From contig CM055094.1 of assembly GCA_029204225.1 (NCBI GenBank), positions 68,284,536 through 68,348,535 on the forward strand: DNA of 64,000 nucleotides, given 5' to 3'. The notes below the pieces were generated by a model. It did no database searches. It was not told the origin of the DNA and was given only the letters and a program-made list of their open reading frames with translations. Positions 34,241 through 45,620 of this stretch are shown here, piece by piece. The position numbers were made by a program, and so were the translations under genes. Origin of the DNA: Diphasiastrum complanatum. Its lineage: Eukaryota > Streptophyta > Lycopodiopsida > Lycopodiales > Lycopodiaceae. How positions within the stretch are numbered: the stretch's first letter is position 1; each line of letters starts with the position of its first letter.

Positions 34241-34607
34241 TGTTCTGCATGACAACATAAGTTCTAATAGAGAGATGTGAGCAGTTTGGATGGCCATTGA
34301 GTAGGAACAACAAAAAAAAGAAAAAAAATGAAAACAAACAGAAACAACACGTCCTCCATGTGTTGATCAGGCACATGAAGAAGTATTGAAGTCAAAGAAA
34401 TGGAATCCTTCATAGCATTGTTGATGATAGTAGTATGTTCCGCATGCAACGGTTCTGCAAGCAACTCGATGGACAATTAGGCAACAAGGTTGCGTCGATG
34501 TGGGACTCTATTGGTTGATCAGAAGAAAGCGTTCAGCATGTTCACATTCTACAACAGCGAGAGTAGGTCGTGGAGGATCGCGAGGCTCTGAATGTGAACG
34601 AGGGAAG

Positions 34608-34645
<38 letters not shown>

Positions 34646-34857
34646 AAGTAACGTAGAAGAAGAAAATATATTTATTAACTGCAATGGTATGTACATATAG
34701 TTTTTAGAAAGAGTGAGAGAGAGAACGTGTCTCTTTGTGAGGGGCACCTAAAAAGGTGCATCTTTTCAAAACATCTACGTAACAATAATAATGTTTTTAT
34801 TTAAACTAATAAATAAGTTGGTCTGGAACGTTCTCGTTCCGGTGTTCGTTTCTGACA
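34241..34857 (-). repeat. copia LTR, shared (617 bp)
   Basis: Minus strand begins TGTCAGAAACG at 34857 and ends CATGCAGAACA at 34241. It is the 3' LTR of the element to the right and the 5' LTR of the truncated one to the left. It contains a 31-bp (GA)n tract at 34611-34641, much shorter than in the partner LTR. Confidence 0.85.
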
Positions 34858-34866
34858 TCCCCCCTT
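34858..34866 (-). other. polypurine tract
   Basis: Minus strand AAGGGGGGA immediately before the LTR start TGTCAG. Primes plus-strand DNA synthesis. Confidence 0.85.
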
Positions 34867-36940
34867 AAATAAAAACATGTCTGAATTTTAGGAACCTCCA
34901 TCCCAATGATGTTCATACAGTTTGTATGTTTTTCTGTTGATACTAACTTTGTCAAGAAGTCTGCAACCTTTTGATCTGTTGGCACATATCTTAAACCAAT
35001 GTTATTAAGCTCTACTTGTTGTTTGATGAAGTGATATTGAATCTCAACATGTTTAAGTTTATCCGATTGTCTAGGTTTCTTAGCAAAATTAATTGCAACT
35101 GTACTGTCACAATACAAAGTGATTTGTAGTTCAACTATGAGTTGCAATTCTTTGATAATAGAGGACATCCATAGAGCTTCTTTACTAGCATCATTTGATG
35201 CAGTTGTATATTCAGCTTCGGTGCTAGAAAGAGAGATCGTTGTTTGTCATTTTGTTTTCCAAGACATTGCTCCACCTGCCATCATAAAGACATTATATGT
35301 CGTAGACTTTCTAGTCTCCTTGTCAGAACTCCAATAAGCATATGTATAACCTGTGATTTATGGAGTTTGAGAAAAGGGATCATGCATATATGTGATTCCA
35401 AAGTCCTTTGTTGATGCAAGATATTGGATCAGACAATATAGGACGAGAAAATATTTTTCTTTAGGGTCTTGCATGTAACGAGACAAGAGACCGGAGGAGA
35501 AAGACAGGTCAAGACGGGTATATGACACCAAGGATCGAATGCTTCCAAGAATTTGTTTGTATTGACTTGCTTTGTAATGTTTTATCCAACGTGATGTTTT
35601 TGTTGGATTTTTAAACTGTTGTCTTGGAGATAAGGGTGTCATATAATAGGACGTATGAGACACTTGAAATTTTTGAAGTATGCATTCGGCAAACTTGGAT
35701 TGAGTAAGATGGAGTGACCGTGACGGTCGATGATGGAGAACTTGCATTCCAAGAAGATATGATACTTCCCCCCCATCCGTCATTGAGAACGTTTGAGTAA
35801 GACCTTGTTTGGTACTGTGTAACATGGATTTGGAGGATGCCAAAAGAAGAATGTCATCAACATAGAGAGCAAGGATAACAAATTAATCATCCTATTTTTT
35901 AAGATAGACTGAAACATCATTCACCAGACGATGATAACCAATGGCTTTCGTAAACTCAGTAATCCGAATGTTCCATTGGCGAGGTGATTGTTTAAGCCCA
36001 TAAATCGCACGTAAGAGGAGACAAACATAGGTTGGTCACTCAATAGAGACAAAATACGGGGGCTATTCCATGTAAATGAGTTCGTCAAGAAGACCATTCA
36101 GAAAAGCTGTTTCTACATCCATTTGGTCCATTTCAAGATCTAGTTCAACTCCCAGAGCGAGCAATAAACGAAAGGTAACAATGCATAAAGTAGGTGAGAA
36201 GGTCTCATTATAGTCAATACCTTGCTTATGCACAAACCCACGGGCAACTAAGCGTGCTCTGTAACGTGATATAGATCCATCAAGTTTGCGGTGCAAAACC
36301 CACTTACAAGAGATAGCTTTGCGACCAGGTGGAAGAGGAACCAATTTCCATGTGTTATTAGCATACATGGATTTCATTTCTGATTCCATAGCAATTCGCC
36401 AAAAAAAAGCTTCGTGAGAAGCGAGGGCTTCGTCAGCATCAATAGTATCATCCATAAGAGGATCATATGTGAAGAGATCATAAGAAGAGGAGCTTTCTAT
36501 AACCATGTTACCAAAACCAAGGATGTCACTAGAGATCAAAATTTGCGACTTGTTGAGCTGGAAGGAGCTAAAAGGTCTGAAAGTGTAATAGGGAGCATAA
36601 TCGTTAAGCACAATGAAACTATAGCTCAACTATTTAACTTTAATAGAGTCCATCTGCTACCGGTGCCCTGTTGTTGTGTAGTTTTAGACCGAGTTTGGAC
36701 ACCTTCAGTAGTGTCTGGTGATGGCACATCATTGCTTGGATGCATAGAGAATAAATTAGAACGTGGCAGTCGAGTAGAAGTGCAATGACCACGAATAGGA
36801 AGGACCCGCCTTGCTGAATTATTTGGAATATTGGAGTGAGGTGTATCAGGTGGTATCGGAACATGATGTTCTTCATTTGGAGGTGCAAGTGGTGGATCAA
36901 GTGGATATGGATCATCTTGAATGACTATGAATTAAATGAG
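34867..36940 (-). pseudogene. copia reverse transcriptase and RNase H
   Basis: Minus strand. RT starts in the 188-codon frame at 36629-36063 (EAFFWRIAMESEMKSMYANN, AISCKWVLHRK, RARLVARGFVHKQGIDYNE, QMDVETAFLNG), passes a TAG after LIYME, then reads LRAIYGLKQSPRQWN, LALYVDDILLL (YVDD at 35853-35864) and the 161-codon frame to 35358. RNase H follows: TYAYWSSDKETRKST with the usual SDADW aspartates altered, SLSSTEAEYTTAS, LYCDSTVAI, and HVEIQYHFIKQQVE to ADFLTKL. Together these copy element RNA into DNA. It is complete in outline but has about four stops and a changed RNase H residue. Confidence 0.9.
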
Positions 36941-37152
36941 GATTCAATCCGCTCTTCAATTTCAAAATAGGATGTTCAGTAGGAGAAACAATCACTTGAG
37001 GTACCATTAATCAAAACATCTTCATCAAAGAAGACATCACGAGCAAAATAGAATTGTTGTTCAGCAGGATCATAAATGCAGTATGCTTTTACTCCATATC
37101 GTGCACGATAACCAACTAGTACACCTTGACGAGCTCGAGATAATAACTTGTT

Positions 37153-37910
37153 TCACAGTTCTTTAGGGACCAATGAATAGCATCTGGAGCCAAATACGCA
37201 AATGACTAAGGTCAGGCTTGGTCCCATGCCATCTTTCATAAGGAGTAACATTGGGAAGAGTTCTGGAAGGTAATCAATTTTGTACATAACCAGTAGTAGC
37301 AACAGCTTCTTCCCAAAAGGTTGGAGGTAGATCAGCTGTTTGTAACATAGCTCGAGTAGAATTGAACAATGTAATATTTTTCCGTTCTGCAACACCATTT
37401 TGTTGTGGTGTGTAGGGAGTAGTGTATTGATGTATTATGCCTTTTTGTTGACAAAAATGTATAAATTCAGTAGAGATATACTCGCCACCATTATCTGTTC
37501 TTAGAACCTTCAATTTGTGATACATTTGCCTTTCTGCCATGGCAAGGTAGAGTTTGAAGAATTTAAAGACTTCAGACTTCTGTTTCAGAAAGTAAATGAT
37601 AGTGAATTTTGAGTAGTCATCTATGAATGTAAGAATAGATTTGGACTTTTGGATTGATAAAGTTGGTAATGGACCACATAGATCATAATGGACTAGCTGA
37701 AGTAGTAATGTTGATTTTATTTTTGATCTAGGAAAACGAGAACGAGTCATATTTCCATAGAGACAAGCCTCACACAACGAGATTGGTGTTAGCTTGCACT
37801 GAATACCCTTCGCCATTTTGTAGTTTTGTATTGTTCTGATCACTTGAACATGAGGATGCCCAAGGCGATAATGCCAGCGTAGCGTGTCTTCTGAACTTGT
37901 ATTAGAGGTG
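37153..37910 (-). pseudogene. copia integrase
   Basis: Minus strand. The zinc finger reads LRWHYRLGHPHVQV with CEACLYGN (HHCC); the catalytic core is intact in motif terms: FIDDYSK (D), VLRTDNGGEY (D) and QQNGVAERKN (E), then LPPTFWEEAVATT. This enzyme inserts element DNA into the chromosome. The 189-codon frame is 37843-37274; a frameshift follows before the C-terminal part (KLLSRARQG and YRARYGVKAYCIYDPAEQQF in another frame, down to about 37020). Confidence 0.9.
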
Positions 37911-38387
37911 GCAGTGTGTGTGTAATTGCATTTTGGGTTGCTTGATGGTAACTCCCAAAGGGTATAGTTTTCCCTGTTGTGGACACTTTAGTTGTATGGG
38001 ATGTCCTGTACAACTGATGGCCTTGATGAGGCAATACGAATGATAGAATTCCAGCAATGTGCCATTCCATGTGAGATTATTCACTGATAGCAGGTTTTTC
38101 ATGAGGCCAAGGACATAATTTATTTGGTTCACTTGAGTATTTTCTCCTATAAAAAGACGCAGGTTTACAGTACCATGACCTTGCGCAAAGTATGAGCCGT
38201 CATCACCAAGCCTCACCTCCATTAATGTTGATAGAGGTTTTTAATTATAGAGAAGGTTTCTTGAACCAATGTTATGAGTGGCACCTGTATCAAGGTACCA
38301 TGTATTTGAATCACAGGAGAAAGTGGCACTGGCCATAAACAGGTGTAGAGCGGACATCTCATTAGTAGAAGATTCAGCTGCTTCTTG
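37911..38387 (-). pseudogene. copia protease and pre-integrase region
   Basis: Minus strand. NTWYLDTGATHNIGSRN contains an intact D-T-G active site (codons at 38283-38291). A stop follows in NLLYN*KPLSTL, then the frame 38222-37902 reads VRLGDDGSYFAQGHGTV, NYVLGLMKNLLSVNNL and the pre-integrase segment. The protease cuts the polyprotein into Gag, integrase and RT. Broken by the stop near 38240. Confidence 0.85.
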
Positions 38388-39045
38388 TTAGTCACCAACG
38401 GTGACTAGGTTCGCTTGATTGCGAGTACGATTGTACGATTGCTGAAATCGCATCTTTGTGTGACACTCGGACTCTGAATGACCTCTATGTTTGCAAAACT
38501 TGCAAACTGGTTGATGAGAGGTGCTCCCAGTGTTTACAAAGTGAGGAAACCTTGACAAATTGGGATTCCGGATTTGCATTTGCAGATTATTCATAGGCCG
38601 AGAGTTGTAATATCGAGTCTGGTAATTGGATTTGTTTGTGTTATTTTGATTGTTAAAAGAATCATTTCTACGGCCTTGGAAAACTCGTCTTGTGCGGCCA
38701 ACGATCATAGCAAATGGAGCACTAGAGCCAGCGTTGGAGCTAGGATGGCTAGACCTTTTTCGCATCTGGTCTTCCTGACGGATTTGGGCAACTAGTTCTG
38801 AGATTGTAAGCTCAGAATTTGCAGAATGTGTGGTGATAAAGGAACGCCAAGGCTTAGGTAAGGCAGAGAGGAGTATGGTGACTTGAATCTCCCGAGGCAA
38901 CACAAGTCCTGACAACGTTAAGTTATCTAGTGCAGTCAACCATTCGTCAAGAAATGCTTCAACCTTATTAAAGTCTTTCAGCAAGATCCCATTAAGTTGC
39001 TTATTTAGCAAGACTAGAGATACTACGTTAGTTTGCTGATATTGA
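38388..39045 (-). pseudogene. copia Gag, C-terminal part with zinc knuckle
   Basis: Minus strand, 207-codon frame. It begins inside Gag (LNKQLNGILLKDFNKVEAF), nearly identical to the left copy, then VTILLSALPKPWRSFI, an Asn/Arg-rich nucleic-acid-binding stretch, and one CCHC knuckle CKFCKHRGHSESEC. The N-terminal half of Gag and the leader are deleted: at about 39045 the Gag coding joins TAGGTGCGC, the sequence next to the LTR. It lacks its own start. Confidence 0.88.
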
Positions 39046-39077
39046 GATTGTAGGTGCGCTTAACCAACTCAGCATAA

Positions 39078-39450
39078 TGTTCTGCATGACAACAGAAGTT
39101 CTAATAGAGAGAAGTGAGCAGTTTGGATGGCCATTGAGTAGGAACAACAAAAAAAAGAAAAAAAAATGAAAACAAACATAAACAATACGTCCTCCATGTG
39201 TTGATCAGGCACATGAGGAAGTATTGAAGTCAAAGAAATGGAATCCTTTATAGCATTGTTGATGATAGTAGTATGTGCTGCATGCAACGGTTCTGCAGGC
39301 AACTCGGTGGACAATTAGGCAACAAGGTTGCGTCGATGTGAGACTCTATTGGTTGATCAGAAGAAAGCGTTCAACATGTTCACATTCTACAACAACGAGA
39401 GTAGGCCGTGGAGGATCGCGAGGCTTTGAATGTGAACGAGGGAAGCGCAA

Positions 39451-39542
<92 letters not shown>

Positions 39543-39748
39543 ATGTAGAAGAAGAAAATATATTTATTAACCGCAATGGTATGTACATATAGTTTCTAGA
39601 AAGAGTGAGAGAAAGAACACATCTCTCTGTGAGGGGCACCTGAAAAGGTGTGTCCTTTCAAAACATCTACGTAACAATAATAATGTTTTTATTTAGCTAA
39701 TAAATAAGTTGGGTTGGAACATTCCCATTCTGGTGTCTGTTTCTGACA
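39078..39748 (-). repeat. copia 5' LTR (671 bp)
   Basis: Minus strand begins TGTCAGAAACAGACACC at 39748 and ends GCAGAACA at 39078. It is closely similar to 34241-34857; most of the 54-bp length difference is the (GA)n tract at 39454-39540 (about 87 bp against 31). Frames at 39275-39592 and 39346-39639 are translations of this tract. Confidence 0.88.
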
Positions 39749-40302
39749 TCCAGACAGTTAGGTTGTAGGGGTTTTGATTATACACAATAACCTAGTGTCT
39801 AGCCTAGGTACGATCTGCCAAACTACTTGCTCATTGATTAAACGCACCAACACGCCTACACATCAGAGTTGGTGCGACCACATCCGTTAGATCCAATGAC
39901 TTCAGTTCAACACTGTTATGAGTATATGCAAGATAATCTGTACTAGCATCACATCAGGAATGATAAGCCTAGTATGATACCAAAGGGCGATTACCAAAGA
40001 GTAACCAAGGCTACACAATAGGTAGCTAGGAAGAGATTACGAATCCAAACCTATAGGATACCCTACCATGATAGAAACCATGGCGAATGTTTAGGCCAGG
40101 TTGACAAAAACAAAGCCTACCATCTTCCTACCATACTTCTGGAAGCCTGGAAACTCCCATCGGCAGGGAGACCACGGAGAGAATGAGTGGACTCCAAGGT
40201 TGGAAGTAGTTTTTCTCAGTCCCTGCCGCAAGGGTAGTGTGGGCCCTTCCTCTTTTAGGGCTTTTTGGTGAGATCAACCCCCGTCTGAAAAACCCTTAAC
40301 AT
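39749..40302 (+). other. possible LTR remnant upstream of primer site
   Basis: No open frame. It ends CCCTTAACA immediately before a tRNA-Gly-like primer site at 40303, so this could be the 3' end of an LTR, but its start is undefined and no partner was found. Confidence 0.35.
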
Positions 40303-40321
40303 TGGTGCATCTACCGGGAGT
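40303..40321 (+). other. primer binding site, tRNA-Gly-like
   Basis: TGGTGCATCTACCGGGAGT resembles the complement of the 3' end of plant tRNA-Gly as I remember it (TGGTGCGTCTGCCGGGAGT), with two transitions of the methyl-CpG decay kind. Confidence 0.5.
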
Positions 40322-40447
40322 GACTTGATAAGGGAATATTGCCTGAAGGGTAGTCATACTACCAATGGTCTACAAATTCCATGTGTCTTAGTTTGCATGT
40401 GTTGAGAACGATTTTGTTGTTTAGACCGTCAGTCGTACAACTAACAT

Positions 40448-40466
40448 TGGTGTGTCTACCGGGAGT
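40448..40466 (+). other. second tRNA-Gly-like primer site
   Basis: TGGTGTGTCTACCGGGAGT, 145 bp after the first and preceded by CTAACA as the first is by TTAACA. It suggests a duplicated LTR-end/PBS junction. Confidence 0.5.
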
Positions 40467-40829
40467 TAGAGCCTTATTATACCTATAATTGGACATAGGA
40501 GCACTTGCATGGTGTCTCACTACTATAATGCAAGAATAGGAGGTCAATTGCTATTCTAGGTTGCATGGGGATCCTAAGAGGGAGAATATATACTAGTGGA
40601 AACTCGCCCATCTACCTATTGGATTTTCTGATCCTTGTAGCAAGGATCCCATCCTCTCTTGCATTCATTTACCATGGCATGGGCGTGAAGTGGTTAGGGT
40701 ATTGACTAGCCATTTCCTATTGGTTGGGTGGTTTTGCTCCACAGGTGTACTTTTGGTTGCATGCAAGTAGGATCTAGTCGACGATCCTTACAGTGAGCGT
40801 GGTTGAAAACCATACATCAACATAAATGG
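40467..40829. other. unassigned DNA
   Basis: Nothing recognised; possibly the leader of the element that owns the primer sites. Confidence 0.35.
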
Positions 40830-41200
40830 GTTGTATCCCGTAGCCGAATGTCTGGCATTACTATAAGCATACTCCAATATTGAAAGACATTCCTCCTAAT
40901 TAGTTTGCTTTTTACTAATGTATACTCGAAGCATCTCCTCCATCAGTTTAAATAGCCCATCTATAAACAACTTGCTAACTTTGGAGTTAGGACCGTTGTT
41001 TTGGATTTTTTTTATTCATCACGTGGTATTTCTAATGGTTGTAACAACCCTCTTGCCTTTAGACGCCTTGCTTTGTTAATCTGACACTTTTGAAAATTGG
41101 CTACATATTGCTGGACGTTCTTTTTCATACCGGGCCAGAAGGATTGCTGAGTTCAAAAAAGCTCATACATTTTTCTAAATTCTTGGGTGTCTCACATTAG
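40830..41200 (-). pseudogene. gypsy integrase, zinc end fused to C-terminal part
   Basis: Minus strand, heavily decayed. The zinc-finger tail QQYVANFQKCQINKARRLKA runs on GLLQPLEIPRDE, then after an abrupt jump near 40990 come KLMEEMLRVYISKKQTN, LEYAYSNARHSATGYNPF and YGFQP, the end of the catalytic fold. The part with the catalytic aspartates is missing. It lies downstream of RT and RNase H in the correct order. Confidence 0.68.
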
Positions 41201-42240
41201 GACTATTATGACATTCATACAACACTTGTGCCTAAAATCCTCCAAGTCAGAAACACATATTCTATTTTTATAAAGTAGGCACTCATCCTAAATGGAATAT
41301 TGTTGCCATTTGAATCATCAAAAACTAGATCCCTCAACCATAATGATATGTGGGCTCTATAGACTCAGAATCTCCAACGCAGTCTGGTGCATGCTTGGAT
41401 TTTTCATCCTCAATGAGAGTTGTCGTATACTTGGTTAAATCTTTCCCAGCCCTAGAAATTGGTTCAAAAGTTTGTACAATAATGTTCTAGAATATTTTAT
41501 AGACTATGGAGAATACACATTACTTTTGCATTTCCCCCTTAAGAACTCGAGCAACTCATTATACATCTGGGCAAAATCTAGTTGTTTGCATTTCCTCCGC
41601 AAGGGCTTGAGTAATTGATTACAGTTTGTGGATAAAACTTAATTCGTTTACCATTGACATTTTGCTAAGAGTATCTACCACTAAATTGAATTTTTTTCAT
41701 CTATATTTGATACACAAGTCAAATTTCTACATTAGTTCAGCCCGTCAAGCTTTTTGACCCTAAGCTCAAGCTGATTACAAAAATATCTAAGGCTTTCATG
41801 ATCAGTCCTGATCTCAAAATGAGCATCGTAAATATTGCTTGCTAAGTCTTAAGGGCATGAATTATTGAATTTTTTTTTTCATAAATGTTGTATTTATTCT
41901 GGGCCTATTCGAGCTTCTTATTTTTGAATGCCACAGGTAGTCCATTTTGGTTCAACACCACACCTAGGTTTCGAGAGTGTCAAAATTCTTCTGTTATTCT
42001 GGCCCCCGAACTAACTCCTTTTCCTTCCCCTTAAGAAGATTTATCTTGCTATCTAAGCATAATCCTGGACAATTTGTCTGTAGTATCCCGAAAGACCAAA
42101 AAGACCTTAACATCTGAAATACCATTTGGTTCAAGCCAACTGAAAATGGCCTTGACCTGATTTGGATCCATTTTGATCTCATCTTTTGAGATTATATGGC
42201 CCAAATACGCTATTGCTTCGGTAAAAAACTCACATTTAGG
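41201..42240 (-). pseudogene. gypsy RNase H region
   Basis: Minus strand, multi-frame. After RT: PKCEFFTEAIAYLGHIISKD and KMDPNQVKAIFSWLEPNGIS (the RT connection), then NLGVVLNQNGLPVAFKNKKL with the usual first aspartate segment lost, FEIRTDHESLRYFCNQ (TDH intact), and DTLSKMS. Many stops. Confidence 0.75.
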
Positions 42241-43060
42241 GTCCTTTGTGAATAACTTATGATTTCAGAGCAAATGAAACACCTTTATGAAGTGAGCCAA
42301 ATGCTCATTTCTAGGTTTATTTTAAACTAAAATATCGTCTAGAAAGACTATGACAAATTTTACTATAAAAGGTCAACAAACACTATTTATCATGGTCATA
42401 AAAGTCGTTGAAGCATTATTGAGCCCAAACAACATCACCTTAAATTTATAATGACTGTGACGAGTTCTGAAAGCTGTTTTTGGGACATCTTCCGCTTTGA
42501 TACGGACTTGATGATACCGCGATCGTAAATCCATTTTATTAAAATATCTTGCCCTGTTGAGCTGGTCAAACAACTCATATACCTGAGGTATAGGGTACTT
42601 ATTCTTAATTGTGACTTTATTTAAGGCCTTGTAGTCTACATATAAGCGCATAGACCCTTTTCTCTTTTTAAGTAACAGGACAAATGCTGCCCAAAGTGAA
42701 CTACTTGGTTGAATCTGTCCCTTATTTAGATATTTCATTAATTGTTTAGTTATTTTATGATTTTCTGATTGGCTAACCCGATAGAGTTGCTTAGCTAGGG
42801 TGTTGTATAGCATGATCTATTTTTTTAATGAGTGGTAGACTATTAAGTAAATCATTCAAAAAAACATCACTAAACTCATTTAACAAAACATCCAAATCTC
42901 TAGTTTTCTGATACACATTATTGAAAATAGAGTCATATAACAAACTGTAAGTCGCAAAAGAGTACCTCATACTGATCATCTTCCATAAGCTGACACCATA
43001 GGAATGTTGGAAAGTCCATCCTCCTCGTGCAACTGAACCTCTCAACTTGTAATATGAAAA
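42241..43060 (-). pseudogene. gypsy reverse transcriptase
   Basis: Minus strand. The lead-in reads LLNEFSDVFLNDLLNSLPLI; the RT frame 42813-42373 has SSSLWAAFVLLLKKRKGSMR, LYVDYKALNKVTIKNKYPIP, the YFNKMDLRSRYHQVRI block with the first catalytic Asp, and FKVMLFGLNNAS (FGL.NAP expected). After a frameshift, VIVFLDDILV supplies the LDD pair for the (F/Y)xDD box. Copies RNA into DNA in gypsy elements. No functional reading frame remains. PBS type unknown for this strand. Confidence 0.85.
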
Positions 43061-43479
43061 CTGAGGGTATTATTTTGATAATTCTTTGGAGAGTGGGGCC
43101 CAAATTGTACAGCTAGTGTTAGAAACAACATAATCACATGAAAGGCAAACCTAGTATGTACTATTCAGTCAATGCATTCTCTTATAGAATGCCCTTCCTA
43201 GCCCAACGTGCATGTGGTAGGTGATAGTGGTAACTGACAATCATCATTCATGCTACATGCATGAGTTACTCAGGCATGAGGAGTCCCAGTCGACTGCCCA
43301 TGATTGACATGCATATGACTGATTAGGCATTATTGGCCCTCATATCGATTGCATGGTATGCATGCATGCCCCACATTGTCCTTTGCCCTACGATGGTTAG
43401 CTGCACCTAGAAGTGTTGTGAGATTCGATATGGTTATGGTCTCGTAACAACAAGACAAGAAGGTAAAGTGTGGAAGCTA
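43061..43479. other. unassigned DNA
   Basis: Contains GCATGC-rich words around 43350. No gene. Confidence 0.35.
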
Positions 43480-43660
43480 TGAAAGACACTATATGGCTAC
43501 ATAGATAGTTACTTTCTTTCAAATAATTTTGTAAAAACTACTTCATATGCCAGCTTATATGTATTTACAATTGGGGATAGTATTGCTGGTACTTTACGTT
43601 GATGACATTATTATCACTATGTGAAATGAGATGGTCTATTTTTCTCTCCATAAGGGTCTA
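43480..43660 (+). pseudogene. small copia RT fragment with YVDD
   Basis: Plus frames read SYASLYVFT and then, shifted, VLYVDDIIITM (YVDD codons at 43595-43606) followed by a stop. This is the catalytic box of copia RT. Nothing else of the element is recognisable on either side. Confidence 0.55.
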
Positions 43661-44134
43661 GATTTTTGACAAATCAATATGCCCTAGGCCTGTGCGCGAG
43701 AACACCTTGAGATGATGTGTACGAGTATGAGCAAATCACATTTCATGTGAAAGCGGGGATGCCAGCTTGAATTGGTCTTAAACACATAGTAGATTTTAGG
43801 GTGATTTTAGACTACATTACCCGACAAGTCTCAAACCTAAAATGGAGTTTTTTCATTGGTCCAAGGAAAACAAAAAGGGATGTTAGAGATTTAAACTGGC
43901 CAATCAAATTGTGCCCCTTCATTTAGCACTTGTCAGTCACGATTCATCAACTCACTCACCAAAATTCAAAAAATTGTGCGGCAAGTGAAAGGCAATCAAA
44001 TCGATAACCCTCACATCACCCGTAAGGCCCAATGAAGCCAACCACCCTCTTTGTGAGCCAAACTTTTTGTCTTGTTTATTTTTGTGAGGCTAACCTTTTG
44101 TGTTGCTTCTTCTGTCCCATTTTGCTTGCGAAGA

Positions 44135-44174
<40 letters not shown>

Positions 44175-44750
44175 AGTGAGAGAGAGAAGGGGGGAGAGCG
44201 ATCGTCGATAAAGAGGGTGTCGATCCGAACATTTGTGGTCAAGGGAATCAGTGTTTGTGAGAAGCCTTTGTAGGTGCGTACATGCAGCCACGGCTATTGT
44301 CATCAGGTCTGCTTTTTTGTAAACGTTAAGGAGGATTTTTTGTTTGCATTTGTTTCTTTTCATCTTAGATTGGGGTTTCCAGAAAATCTATTGAACTTTG
44401 AAGCTGTGGCGTTAATACGATTCCTTGGATCTAGGTGATCAACTTTATCTCTAGGTGTAGTTGGCTCTTTGCACTGGTTGGAAGGTGAAATCATCAATGA
44501 CACTCTGTGCCCTATTTTTGACTAGAAGAACGAGTTGCTTTCTTTGATATTCTTTTTGCACGGTTAAGAACCTTTTATGATGTATTGCTTTAGGTTTTTG
44601 CTATGATTCGAACGAAAACCTAGACTTACATCTGTTTTTCTTATCCGGTCTTCCAGTGAGCGGAATGCTTTGATGTATTGTGATACTTTGCTGCCCCTGA
44701 TCGGCATTGTCTTAGCTTTTCTTAGTATTTTATCCTTCCACGTTCTAGCA

Positions 44751-44787
<37 letters not shown>

Positions 44788-44880
44788 ACACACATTTCAG
44801 GCAAAATTTTACACCAAGGCAGGATTGACGGTGAGTGCCGTGTCTATTCACAAAAGAGCAGTAATCTTTTGGATTCAATG
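43661..44880. other. unassigned DNA with two microsatellites
   Basis: (GA)n at 44138-44171 and (CA)n at 44753-44794. Frames 44011-44363 and 44564-44878 on the minus strand run through these tracts and are not supported as genes. Confidence 0.5.
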
Positions 44881-45620
44881 CTGCGTCAAGTTCTTAAAGT
44901 TAGACTCGAGAAAGTAACAACTATCTACGCTATAACCAACTTCGCTTCTGCTGCTAGCTTCACCATCCGTCACATCGACATCTCTCTCGAATTGGCTGCA
45001 ACCTTTCTTCTGGACTATTTCATCCTTGAATGTTTATATCATGTACGTTGTTGCTGCTCCACTGAATCTGGCGGGAATTTCCTCCTCGTATTGCCTTCTC
45101 TTAGAAAGGTGGCATCTGTGCTTGTGATGAATTTCCGGGTTTCTAGATCAAGTAATTTGTACATTATTGGATCCCTGATAATAATGCGTGAGCATACATT
45201 TCCTTCCCTTTGCTTTGAACTCTCTCCTCAATTCATTTGGAATGTGACCATGGCATTTACTGCCGAATAATCAAAAGTAAGAAATGTTTGCTTTCTGCCC
45301 CATCCACATTTCTTGCAGGGTACCCCCTTGCAATGGCCTGTAGTTCATCAGTTGCCGATGGGTGTAGCTATAAAGATGGCTTTTCCCCAAAACGTACAAC
45401 CAGCTCCTTTGACATGAATCATCTCTATGTATGCTTCTTCCTTTCGCCTATCCCGTTTTGCGTTGGATTGCATGGACTCAAGAGCATTAACATATTCTTT
45501 GATTCATTCCTTTGCACATAGATCAACAAATTTCTTCGAGGTATTCCCCTTAATCTATCTTTCCATTAAGAACTTGGAGATAGTTCATTCTTCCCTTTTA
45601 TCAAGTAGGCGGCACATTTT
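44881..45620 (-). pseudogene. decayed copia integrase fragment
   Basis: Minus strand. Pieces in order: SKFLMERYIKGN, KKFVDLCAKE*IKEYVNALES, then QSNAKRDRRKEEAYIEMIHV where QQNGVAERKN is usual, GCTFWGKAIFIAT, and YKLLDLETRKFITSTDATFL, the linker end. The catalytic Glu falls in a rearranged position and there are stops and frameshifts. The order and spacing match copia integrase to linker. Confidence 0.6.

Larger units (their letters stand above)
33440..39748 (-). mobile_element. tandem copia elements sharing one LTR
   Basis: In transcription direction: LTR (39748-39078), Gag C-half, protease, integrase, RT, RNase H, PPT, LTR (34857-34241), leader, Gag N-half ending at 33440. Two copies of one family arranged head to tail with a common LTR, the usual product of recombination between LTRs of neighbouring or allelic copies. 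Each internal region has lost what the other keeps at the Gag end. Confidence 0.85.

Noticed and set aside
39275-39639. Arg-Glu and Leu-Ser frames of about 100 codons
   Set aside because: They translate the (GA)n tract inside the copia LTR.
44564-44878. 104-codon minus ORF
   Set aside because: Runs through a CA tract giving Cys-Val repeats; no domain.
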